Translations under genes and position numbers: made by a program | Shown: positions 24,573-36,665 of the stretch, piece after piece | How the letters are laid out: each line of letters opens with the position of its first letter | Numbering within the stretch: position 1 is the first letter of the stretch | Source of the DNA: Isoetes taiwanensis | Lineage: Eukaryota > Streptophyta > Lycopodiopsida > Isoetales > Isoetaceae | DNA: 64,000 bases | Direction of reading: 5' to 3' | Assembly: GCA_021234155.1 (NCBI GenBank) | Contig: JAJEKV010000011.1 | Span: 10,845,045-10,909,044 of the forward strand | The notes under the pieces: generated by a model | Seen by the model: only the letters and a program-made list of their open reading frames with translations | The model's database searches: none | Told to the model about the DNA's origin: nothing

Positions 24573-25598
24573 CAAGAGCTGTAAAAAGACACTAGGAGCA
24601 TCAATTTTGTCCATGTCGCTAATTTAGCTTGTCCTACTCATGCATATGAGGCATCTATCTTGTTTCTATGCATATTGCCTTGATGCACAATGGGAGAAAT
24701 GCTTGAACAAGGATTACGTAGATGATTGGGAACTTGTGGTTATTGTGCCGAACAAGGTTATAATCGATGAATATGAGTTCGCGTGGATTGGAGCGAGCCC
24801 ATTTCTCTAAGCGTGTAGTAGCGTTGAGTGACTTGTTAAGAGAAGGAGATAATTTTCTGTCGCAACTCCAAAGCACGATGAAAAGGGCTCGTTATTTTGA
24901 ATAGTATTTGCACAAAAAGGAGAAACATCGGTGAAAACTGATTTTGAAGTTAATGGGCAATGGTTCTATGAAGGAGAAGAACTTCTAGAGGGTATTTACT
25001 ATCAAAAGTTAGAGAGATCACATTACAAGCTACATTTTATGGTCCAATGCTTCAAAAGCCATTGTTTATGCGGCCCGATTTGTGCAATAAGAATTGATAT
25101 GCCACAAGCAAAATATAGATTGAGAGGAGACCAAGTAGCTTACACATAATGCGAAGCTGATGGTGAGAAGATTCTAGACAACCTTCCTGAGGTGTTATCA
25201 GACGAAGAGGATTGAAGAGATCAAACTATAAGGTATATTACCTTAATTTATTTTCATTTTGAACACTTCTTGCAGCTTTGTGAATTACTAGAAATGGTTT
25301 GATTCTGAGGATTACGAAAATGGTTAGAAGGGGATTGAAATGTAACATTTTTTTTTGTTATTTGCAGATTATGAATCCTTACCACAAGAAAAGGAAAGTA
25401 GGTGCTCTAAAGTTGGAGCTTGTCAATGGGAAAAAAGAGTTGTGTCTTGAATCGTTGAAACACTTTGTGCTCGTTGCTGCAACAGATAGTAAGGTTGTCT
25501 TTGTCGACAAAACACTGATATAAGTGCTTGTACATGGCAATATATATTGTACTTCGGCCATAATTGATCTACATAATCTTGTTCTTTTTGCCTCCAGT
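24573..25598 (+). CDS. Module A, copy 1: unrecognised 3' gene segment
   Basis: Near-identical to 38398-39420 in the same orientation. Read from the cleaner second copy it encodes a protein-like frame (DAQWEKCLNKDYVDDWELVV, then EYELRRLERAHFSKRVVAL), followed after a frame break by VNGQWFYEGEELLEGIYYQK and ICAIRIDMPQAKYRLRGDQV. Two GT..AG intron-like gaps follow (GTATATTACC...CTTGCAG and ...TTTGCAG), then a final exon starting MNPYHKKRKVGALKLEL and a stop at about 25521. I do not recognise the family. This copy is degraded relative to copy 2, with many differences at CTG/CAG. A T17 run at its end joins it directly to repeat unit B1. Confidence 0.45.
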
Positions 25599-25614
25599 TT
25601 TTTTTTTTTTTTTT

Positions 25615-28308
25615 ATAAAAAGTATCTGCATATTCCATGTACTTGGAGTAGCAATTAAATGGTATGTTTCCTAGTTGTTTTTTTATGATAAGTATTGGCA
25701 CCTCCCAAATATTGGGGAAAAGCAGATATGGTAAGTATCTAGCTAATGGGACTATATGGTAAGTTCAGCAAAAGCATGACGGTAACTATAGTACAACCAT
25801 GAGATATATTGGCTTCAAGCTGGTTAATTACTGATTTCTCAAGCTTATTTGTGCTAAAACCGTGTTTCATATTTGTTGTAAAGCCTCATGCTCAAGGAGG
25901 CATCTAGAGGCAAAATGTCACATGATGGCTTTGCCAAATCATGCTTTTAATTATTACAATCCATGGAGGATGAAATATCTTTAGATATTATATGGACCAG
26001 GATCTCGAGTTGTATGATTCTTATCCCAGGAGATGTTTCTCAAGGCAAAATTGGGCTTCCAATATCTATACAAAATGACAAAAATGTCCAGGTAAGCACT
26101 ACTTTTCCATTGGCTAAATTTTTAAGTTTAAGGGTTTCTGAAAACCCTAACATGCAGCGTTTATGATGCCGCCATGCTTCTGCTGCCGCCATGCAATACT
26201 GCTAATGGCTTGTTCTTGCTTTTTGTATATGGCCCATAAGACGTGTTGCCAGCAAGCACGAATACATCAGACCTGATCTGTTTCTGCCGAAAAGGGCCTT
26301 TTACCCATTTTCGAACCATTTGCCAGCTCCAGTTTGTGTCTGCAAGCACAAATGCTTTAAAATGATTTCTCATGCTAAATATGGACCTCTTCTCCAATTT
26401 CGAGTTTGGTTTCATGGAGTACTTGTAGTAATATGTCCATCACGGCTGCTATTTGGCATAAGAGGTTCTTTCTCTGAACAGAAAAATCTACTATATGGCC
26501 CATTCAAATCTATGAAGAAAAGGATTTGTGAAGCAAAGGGCTACAATCCAGGTCTACAACCCAGGTCTGCATATATTTAAACAGGGCTCTAAGTGTTCCC
26601 CTTATGAGACATATTAATAGGCCAATTAGATATGTTATCTGATTTCTGCAGGCCAATATGATATGCTAGTTGTACGTTTCTTGCTAAGTATTCTCAGAAA
26701 AATCTACTGTGATGTTTAACAGTGATATTTAATTCATTTTAATTGCTATGTTATCTGAACCGTACATTCTTAGTAGACTCTCATTTATCAAGAGCAAAGG
26801 GTACATTGGGTGAAGGGCGAAGAGCCAAGAATCACCTAATGTACCTTTTGGCCCTTGGGTCGTTACCGAGTCTATCGCTAACGTTCTCATGATTGGCTGC
26901 AGGTACGTGGTGATTCTTCTCCCAATGCATTTGCTTTGCTGTTATGGTGATTGGTTGCTCGAAACGGATGTATGGTCTTGGATACAAAGGCTTAAAGATA
27001 TGCGGGATATAAAACTGAAATGAATACGGGTTTGAGAAAAATCTGAATTTTGTATTCGCTATAGGCAAAATCTATTACTAGGGTAAGTGCATTTACTGTT
27101 ATGCATAATAAGACATAGTATCTGAGTTTTGTTTGAGGAAAGAACCCGATTTCGAGAACAAAAAGATAACTTCGGGTCATACATATGTGATGATCATGCA
27201 TGTATATGCTATTATAAGATCATGTTTTTGAATATATGGAAATTTTAGTACGCATGCATTCACGTGGTTGTATGATTCCTGTGGTGCTAAATACTTTGCT
27301 TTCTGTTTAAATAATCTATTCATGCATTTCTATATGGAAATGTCATTAGAGATCATTTGTTATTGTCACAATTATATGATGGCATAAAGGCTGGTTGCCA
27401 ATACCTTCTGAGATAGGTGGTCTTCATATGATTTATGGTTTACAAAAAGTTAATAGTTTAAGAACACATTATCCATGGATTGATGCACCGGACTATGATC
27501 TAATTGGGCATAGGATGGAATGATAAAACTATGGAGGGATTGGCCAGAAATAGTTTGATGTGCTAGTAGGATTGTTGTCCAAGCTAGTTATGTCAGGGTT
27601 TTTTAGACACTTCATTTCTCACGGTTTTAGCGGAGTTGCATCTTATCTATTGGTAATAAGGGTCGAACTATTTGATTCTATGATGTACTTACAAACTAGT
27701 CGACTTTCGGGTTGATGAGGAGGCACAAGCGGACAATATTTAGTTTGTACCTCCTCCGGTCTGGAATAGAGACATGGGACCAATTGGTTATGCTACAAGC
27801 AAAATTACTTGTCTAAGCAATGTTTATGCAGCAATTACTATCTTTGCATCAAGAATCACCGGTACACATACAATTACTACTGAAGCACTCTATAGCTGAT
27901 GGGAAAAAAAAAAAGCGAGAATATTATTACGCCATAAAAGCAAATACAATGCCATTTTGCCATTGTAAGTCTATCAAAAGGTGCCACATGGCTCAGTTAA
28001 AAACATGGCTCATTTAAAAGGCAATGATCCTACATCAAATACATATGGGCAAGCCATCCCTTTGATATCAAATAAGAGTCCAACAGCTGGGTGCAAATTC
28101 TGGAAGATTTATACCTAAGGTAATTTTAACACCTTATATTTCATTCTTCCTTTCGAATTCTAGAGCAAACTATAGGGTTGTAAAGACCCCTCTTTTGTAA
28201 CAAGTAGGGGTGCTCACCCTATAAGTTACAGTTTTTTAAAAAAAATTTCCTTTTGGAAAAAAAACAGGGGTCTTATATAACCTTACGGCAGGAGGTAGGG
28301 TTTTTTTT
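25615..28308 (+). repeat. Unit B1
   Basis: 2694 bases. Joined on its left to module A copy 1 through a T17 run instead of the GTAGGGTTTTTTTT found before the other units. Its terminal hairpin (about 28186-28210) is corrupted relative to units 2-4. Confidence 0.9.
26796..26849. repeat. Near-palindrome inside unit B
   Basis: The 18-base arm AAAGGGTACATTGGGTGA and its partner TCACCTAATGTACCTTTT pair at 15 of 18 positions around an 18-base loop. It recurs in every B unit, for example near 32183-32236. Confidence 0.75.
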
Positions 28309-31002
28309 ATAAAAAGTATCTGCATATTCCATGTACTTGGAGTAGCAATTAAATGGTATGTTTCCTGGTTGTTTTTTTATGATAAGTATTGGCACCTCCC
28401 AAATATTGGGGAAAAGCGGATATGGTAAGTATCTAGCTAATGGGACTATATGGTAAGTTCAAGCAAAAGCATGGACGGTAACTATAGTACAACCATGAGA
28501 TATATTGGCTTTCGTTTGGTTAATTCTTGATTTCTCAAGCTTATTTGTGCTAAAACCGTGTTTCATATTTGTTGTAAAGCCTCATGCTCAAGGAGGCATC
28601 TAGAGGCAAAATGTCACATGATGGCTTTGCCAAATCATGCTTTTAATTATTACAATCCATGGAGGATGAAATATCTTTAGATATTATATGGACCAGGATC
28701 TCGAGTTGTATGATTCTTATCGGAGATGTTTCTCAAGGCAAAATTGGGCTTCCAATATCTATCACGAAATGACAAAATGTCGGGTAAGCACTACTTTTCC
28801 ATTGGCTAAATTTTTTAAGTTTAAGGGTTTCGAAAACCCTAACATGCGGCGTTTATGATGCCGCCATATGCTTCTGCTTGCCGCCATGCAATCTTCGCTA
28901 ATGGCTTGTTCTTGCTTTTTGTATATGGCCCATAAGGCGTGTTGCCAGCAAGCCGCGAATACATCGGACTGATCTGTTTTTAAAAGGGCCTTTTACCCAT
29001 TTTGAACCATTTGCCGACTCGGTTTGTGTGCAAGCACAAATGCTTTAAAATGATTTCTCATGCTAAATATGGACCTCTTCTCCAATTTCGAGTTTGGTTT
29101 CATGGAGTACTTGTAGTAATATGTCCATCACGGCCGCTATTTGGCATAAGAGGTTCTTTCTCCGAGCGAGAAAAATCTACTATATGGCCCATTCAAATCT
29201 ATGAAGAAAAGGATTTGTGAAGCAAAGGGCTACAATCGGTCTACAACCAGTGCATATATATTTAAGCGAGGGCTCTAAGTGTTCCCCTTATGAGACATAT
29301 TAATAGGCCAATTAGATATGTTATCGATTTAAGCAGCCAATATGATATGCTAGTTATGCGTTTCTTGCTAAGTATTCTCGAGAAAAAAATCTTTTTGTGA
29401 TGTTTAACGGTGATATTTAATTCATTTTAATTGCTATGTTATCCGAACCGTACATTCTTAGTAGACTCTCATTTATCAAGAGCAAAGGGTACATTGGGTG
29501 AAAGGCGAAGAGCCAAGAATCACCTAATGTACCTTTTGGCCTTGGGTCGATTCCGAAGTCTATCGCTAACGTTCTCATGATTGGTGCCAGTGCGTGGTGA
29601 TTCTTCTCCCAATGCATTTGCTTTTCTTTGTTATGGTGATTGGTTGCTTTCGAAACGGATGTATGGTCTTGGATACAAAGGCTTAAAGATATGCGGGATA
29701 TAAAACTGAAATGAATACGGGTTTGAGAAAAATCTGAATTTTGTATTCGCTATAGGCAAAATCTATTACTAGGGTAAGTGCATTTCTTCGTTATGCATAA
29801 TAAGACATAGTATCTGAGGTTTTGTTTGAGGAAAGAACTGACTTCGGAACAAAAAGATAACTTCAAGGTCATACATATGTGATGATCATGCATGTATATG
29901 CTATTATAAGATCATGTTTTGAATATATGGAAATTTTGGTACGCCACTGATTCACGTGGTTGTATGATTCTGTGGTGCTAAATACTTTGCTTTGTTTTAA
30001 ATAATCTATTCATGCATTTCTATATGGAAATGTCATTAGAGATCATTTGTTATTGTCACAATTATATGATGGCATAAAGATGGCGGGCCAATACCTTCTG
30101 AGATAGGTGGTCTTCATATGATTTATGGTTTACAAAAAGTTAATAGTTTAAGAACACATTTATCCATGGATTGATGCACCGGACTATGATCTAATTGGGC
30201 ATAGGATGGAATGATAAAAGCTATGGAGGGATTGGTAGAAATAGTTTGATGTGCTAGTAGGATTGTTGTCCAAGCTAGTTATGTCAGGTTTTTTTAGACA
30301 CTTCATTTCTCCGGGTTTAACCGAGTTGCATCTTATCTATTGGTAATAATGAGGGGTCGAACTATTTGATTCTATGATGTACTTACAAACTAGTTTGATA
30401 CTCAGGTTGATGAGGAGGCACAAGCGGACAATATTTAGTTTGTACCTCCGGTCTGGAATAGAGACATGGGACCAATTGGTTATGCTACAAGCAAAATTAC
30501 TTGTCTAAGCAATGTTGTACAGGCAGTACTATGCTGCATCAAGAATCACCAGGTACACATACAATTACTACAGAAGCACTCTATAGCTGATGGGGAAAAG
30601 AAAAAAAAGCCAGAATATTATTCTGCCATAAAGCAAATACAATGCCATTTTGCCATTGTAAGTCTATCAAAAGGTGCCACATGGCTCAGTTAAAAACATG
30701 GCTCATTTAAAAGGCAATGATCCTACATCAAATACATATGGGCAAGCCATCCCTTTGATATCAAATAAGAGTCCAACAGCTGGGTGCAAATTCTGGAAGA
30801 TTTATACCTAAGGTAATTTTAACACCTTATATTTCATTCTTCCTTTCGAATTCTAGAGCAAACTATAGGGTTGTAAAAGACCCCTACTGTAACAAGTAGG
30901 GGTCTGCTCACCCTATAAGTTACAGTTTTTTTAAAAAAATTTCCTTTTGGAAAAAAAACAGGGGTCTTATATAACCTTACGGCAGGAGGTAGGGTTTTTT
31001 TT
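28309..31002 (+). repeat. Unit B2 (most divergent)
   Basis: 2694 bases. The left two thirds (to about 30400) carries dozens of small differences from the other units, largely where they have CAG or CTG; the right end is near-identical again. The conserved frames are broken here except the 75-codon frame (30466-30693). Confidence 0.9.
30861..30920. repeat. Palindrome at the end of unit B2
   Basis: Core GACCCCTACT-GTAACA-AGTAGGGGTC (30879-30904) is perfect. Outer arms AACTATAGGG and CCCTATAAGT extend it. It is present at the ends of B3 and B4 and corrupted in B1. Confidence 0.85.
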
Positions 31003-33689
31003 ATAAAAAGTATCTGCATATTCCATGTACTTGGAGTAGCAATTAAATGGTATGTTTCCTGGTTGTTTTTTTATGATAAGTATTGGCACCTCCCAAATAT
31101 TGGGGAAAAGCAGATATGGTAAGTATCTAGCTAATGGGACTATATGGTAAGTTCAGCAAAAGCATGACGGTAACTATAGTACAACCATGAGATATATTGG
31201 CTTCAAGCTGGTTAATTACTGATTTCTCAAGCTTATTTGTGCTAAAACCGTGTTTCATATTTGTTGTAAAGCCTCATGCTCAAGGAGGCATCTAGAGGCA
31301 AAATGTCACATGATGGCTTTGCCAAATCATGCTTTTAATTATTACAATCCATGGAGGATGAAATATCTTTAGATATTATATGGACCAGGATCTCGAGTTG
31401 TATGATTCTTATCCCAGGAGATGTTTCTCAAGGCAAAATTGGGCTTCCAATATCTATACGAAATGACAAAAATGTCCAGGTAAGCACTACTTTTCCATTG
31501 GCTAAATTTTTAAGTTTAAGGGTTTCTGAAAACCCTAACATGCAGCGTTTATGATGCCGCCATGCTTCTTTGCCGCCATGCAATACTGCTAATGGCTTGT
31601 TCTTGCTTTTTGTATATGGCCCATAAGACGTGTTGCCAGCAAGCACGAATACATCAGACCTGATCTGTTTCTGCCGAAAAGGGCCTTTTACCCATTTTCG
31701 AACCATTTGCCAGCTCCAGTTTGTGTCTGCAAGCACAAATGCTTTAAAATGATTTCTCATGCTAAATATGGACCTCTTCTCCAATTTCGAGTTTGGTTTC
31801 ATGGAGTACTTGTAGTAATATGTCCATCACGGCTGCTATTTGGCATAAGAGGTTCTTTCTCTGAACAGAAAAATCTACTATATGGCCCATTCAAATCTAT
31901 GAAGAAAAGGATTTGTGAAGCAAAGGGCTACAATCCAGGTCTACAACCCAGGTCTGCATATATTTAAACAGGGCTCTAAGTGTTCCCCTTATGAGACATA
32001 TTAATAGGCCAATTAGATATGTTATCTGATTTCTGCAGGCCAATATGATATGCTAGTTGTACGTTTCTTGCTAAGTATTCTCAGAAAAATCTACTGTGAT
32101 GTTTAACAGTGATATTTAATTCATTTTAATTGCTATGTTATCTGAACCGTACATTCTTAGTAGACTCTCATTTATCAAGAGCAAAGGGTACATTGGGTGA
32201 AGGGCGAAGAGCCAAGAATCACCTAATGTACCTTTTGGCCCTTGGGTCGTTACCGAGTCTATCGCTAACGTTCTCATGATTGGCTGCAGGTACGTGGTGA
32301 TTCTTCTCCCAATGCATTTGCTTTGCTGTTATGGTGATTGGTTGCTCGAAACGGATGTATGGTCTTGGATACAAAGGCTTAAAGATATGCGGGATATAAA
32401 ACTGAAATGAATACGGGTTTGAGAAAAATCTGAATTTTGTATTCGCTATAGGCAAAATCTATTACTAGGGTAAGTGCATTTGCTGTTATGCATAATAAGA
32501 CATAGTATACAGGTTTTGTTTGAGGAAAGAACTGACTCAGAACAAAAAGATAACTCAGGTCATACATATGTGATGATCATGCATGTATATGCTATTATAA
32601 GATCATGTTTTTGAATATATGGAAATTTTGGTACGCACAGATTCACGTGGTTGTATGATTCCTGTGGTGCTAAATACTTTGCTCTGTTTAAATAATCTAT
32701 TCATGCATTTCTATATGGAAATGTCATTAGAGATCATTTGTTATTGTCACAATTATATGATGGCATAAAGACTGCTGGCCAATACCTTACAGATAGGTGG
32801 TCTTCATATGATTTATGGTTTACAAAAAGTTAATAGTTTAAGAACCTGTTATCCATGGATTGATGCACCAGACTATGATCTAATTGGGCATAGGATGGAA
32901 TGATAAAGCTATGGAGGGATTGACCGAAATAGTTTGATGTGCTAGTAGGATTGTTGTCCAAGCTAGTTATGTCCGGGTTTTTTTTAGACACTTCATTTCT
33001 CTGGTTTAACTGGAGTTGCATCTTATCTATTGGTAATAACAGGGTCGAACTATTTGATTCTATGATGTACTTACAAACTAGTCTGATACTCAGGTTGATG
33101 AGGAGGCACAAGCGGACAATATTTAGTTTGTACCTCTGGCCCTGGAATAGAGACATGGGACCAATTGGTTATGCTACAAGCAAAATTACTTGTCTAAGCA
33201 ATGTTGTACAGGCAGTACTATGCTGCATCAAGAATCACCAGGTACACATACAATTACTACAGAAGCACTCTATAGCTGATGGGGAAAAGAAAAAAAAGCC
33301 AGAATATTATTCTGCCATAAAGCAAATACAATGCCATTTTGCCATTGTAAGTCTATCAAAAGGTGCCACATGGCTCAGTTAAAAACATGGCTCATTTAAA
33401 AGGCAATGATCCTACATCAAATACATATGGGCAAGCCATCCCTTTGATATCAAATAAGAGTCCAACAATTTGGGTGCAAATTCTGGAAGATTTATACCTA
33501 AGGTAATTTTAACACCTTATATTTCATTCTTCCTTTCAATTCTAGAGCAAACTATAGGGTTGTAAAAGACCCCTACTGTAACAAGTAGGGGTCCGCTCAC
33601 CCTATAAGTTCTGATTTTTAAAAAAATTTCCTTTTGAAAAAAAAAAAAGGGGTCTTATATAACCTTACAAGCAGAGGTAGGGTTTTTTT
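31003..33689 (+). repeat. Unit B3
   Basis: 2687 bases, close to consensus. Its hairpin end lies near 33550-33620. Confidence 0.9.
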
Positions 33690-36665
33690 ATAAAAAGTAT
33701 CACGCAAGATATTCCATGTACTTGGAGTAGCAATTAAATGGTATGTTTCCTGGTTGTTTTTTTATGATAAGTATTGGCACCTCCCAAATATTGGGGAAAA
33801 GCAGATATGGTAAGTATCTAGCTAATGGGACTATATGGTAAGTTCAGCAAAAGCATGACGGTAACTATAGTACAACCATGAGATATATTGGCTTCAAGCT
33901 GGTTAATTACTGATTTCTCAAGCTTATTTGTGCTAAAACCGTGTTTCATATTTGTTGTAAAGCCTCATGCTCAAGGAGGCATCTAGAGGCAAAATGTCAC
34001 ATGATGGCTTTGCCAAATCATGCTTTTAATTATTACAATCCATGGAGGATGAAATATCTTTAGATATTATATGGACCAGGATCTCGAGTTGTATGATTCT
34101 TATCCCAGGAGATGTTTCTCAAGGCAAAATTGGGCTTCCAATATCTATACGAAATGACAAAAATGTCCAGGTAAGCACTACTTTTCCATTGGCTAAATTT
34201 TTAAGTTTAAGGGTTTCTGAAAACGGGTAAGAGCATGTTAGGGTCTACATGTTTTGGAAACTACCTGGAAAATACTCTGGGTAGTCAAAGATGATGATAT
34301 ATTTGAGTTCTTAACATCTTCTTGACATCACAAAGTACCTTACAACATGTATGTACTACTACTCTTGAACATAACACAATTTCTTTTAGTCAATCTTGTA
34401 GTCTGGGTACTTTAAAATACAATTATGTACTTGCACAGAAGTACACAGAAAAGTACCTTTTTGGTAATTTTTTATGTAGGCCCTAACATGCTTTCACCCA
34501 AACCCTAACATGCAGCGTTTATGATGCCGCCATGCTTCTGCTGCCGCCATGCAATACTGCTAATGGCTTGTTCTTGCTTTTTGTATATGGCCCATAAGGC
34601 GTGTTGCCGACAAAACGAATACATCGGGACCGATCATTTTACGCGAAAAGGGCCTTTTACCCATTTTCGAACCATTTGCCAGCTCCAGTTTGTGTCTGCA
34701 AGCACAAATGCTTTAAAATGATTTCTCATGCTAAATATGGACCTCTTCTCCAATTTCGAGTTTGGTTTCATGGAGTACTTGTAGTAATATGTCCATCACG
34801 GCTGCTATTTGGCATAAGAGGTTCTTTCTCTGAACAGAAAAATCTACTATATGGCCCATTCAAATCTATGAAGAAAAGGATTTGTGAAGCAAAGGGCTAC
34901 AATCCAGGTCTACAACCCAGGTCTGCATATATTTAAACAGGGCTCTAAGTGTTCCCCTTATGAGACATATTAATAGGCCAATTAGATATGTTATCGATTT
35001 ACTGCAGCCAATATGATATGCTAGTTTATGCGTTTCTTGCTAAGTATTCTCGAGGAAAAATCTACTTTGGATGTTTAGCGGTGATGATATTTAATTCATT
35101 TTAATTGCTATGTTATCTGAACCGTACATTCTTAGTAGACTCTCATTTATCAAGAGCAAAGGGTACATTGGGTGAAGGGCGAAGAGCCAAGAATCACCTA
35201 ATGTACCTTTTGGCCCTTGGGTCGTTACCGAGTCTATCGCTAACGTTCTCATGATTGGGCAGAGGTACGTGGTGATTCTTCTCCCAATGCATTTGCTTTC
35301 TTTGTTATGGTGATTGGTTGCTTTCGAAACGGATGTATGGTCTTGGATACAAAGGCTTAAAGATATCACGGGATATAAAACTGAAATGAATACGGGTTTG
35401 AGAAAAATCTGAATTTTGTATTCGCTATAGGCAAAATCTATTACTAGGGTAAGTGCATTTGCTGTTATGCATAATAAGACATAGTATACAGGTTTTGTTT
35501 GAGGAAAGAACTGACTCAGAACAAAAAGATAACTCAGGTCATACATATGTGATGATCATGCATGTATATGCTATTATAAGATCATGTTTTTGAATATATG
35601 GAAATTTTGGTACGCACAGATTCACGTGGTTGTATGGATTCTGTGGTGCTAAATACTTTGCTCTGTTTAAATAATCTATTCATGCATTTCTATATGGAAA
35701 TGTCATTAGAGATCATTTGTTATTGTCACAATTATATGATGGCATAAAGACTGCTGGCCAATACCTTACAGATAGGTGGTCTTCATATGATTTATGGTTT
35801 ACAAAAAGTTAATAGTTTAAGAACCTGTTATCCATGGATTGATGCACCAGACTATGATCTAATTGGGCATAGGATGGAATGATAAAGCTATGGAGGGATT
35901 GACCGAAATAGTTTGATGTGCTAGTAGGATTGTTGTCCAAGCTAGTTATGTCCGGGTTTTTTTTAGACACTTCATTTCTCTGGTTTAACTGGAGTTGCAT
36001 CTTATCTATTGGTAATAACAGGGTCGAACTATTTGATTCTATGATGTACTTACAAACTAGTCTGATACTCAGGTTGATGAGGAGGCACAAGCGGACAATA
36101 TTTAGTTTGTACCTCCGGTCTGGAATAGAGACATGGGACCAATTGGTTATGCTACAAGCAAAATTACTTGTCTAAGCAATGTTGTACAGGCAGTACTATG
36201 CTGCATCAAGAATCACCAGGTACACATACAATTACTACAGAAGCACTCTATAGCTGATGGGGAAAAGAAAAAAAAGCCAGAATATTATTCTGCCATAAAG
36301 CAAATACAATGCCATTTTGCCATTGTAAGTCTATCAAAAGGTGCCACATGGCTCAGTTAAAAACATGGCTCATTTAAAAGGCAATGATCCTACATCAAAT
36401 ACATATGGGCAAGCCATCCCTTTGATATCAAATAAGAGTCCAACAGCTGGGTGCAAATTCTGGAAGATTTATACCTAAGGTAATTTTAACACCTTATATT
36501 TCATTCTTCCTTTCGAATTCTAGAGCAAACTATAGGGTTGTAAAAGACCCCTACTGTAACAAGTAGGGGTCTGCTTACCCTATAAGTTACAGTGTTTTAA
36601 AAAAAATTTCCTTTTGGAAAAAACGGGGTCTTATATAACCTTCTGGGAGGAGGTAGGGTTTTTTT
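33690..36665 (+). repeat. Unit B4 (carries MITE)
   Basis: 2976 bases because of the insertion at 34225-34499. A cluster of CAG/CTG-type differences follows at about 34605-34645. Confidence 0.9.
34225..34499 (+). mobile_element. 275 bp MITE with 26 bp terminal inverted repeats
   Basis: The first 26 bases and the reverse complement of the last 26 match at 23 positions; both begin GGGT and contain AGCATGTTAGGG. The direct repeat AAAC lies at 34221-34224 and 34500-34503, and the other B units show the uninterrupted site (TCTGAAAACCCTAAC), so this is a clean insertion. It has no coding capacity, so it would be mobilised by a transposase elsewhere. A 4 bp duplication does not point clearly to a superfamily. 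Confidence 0.88.
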
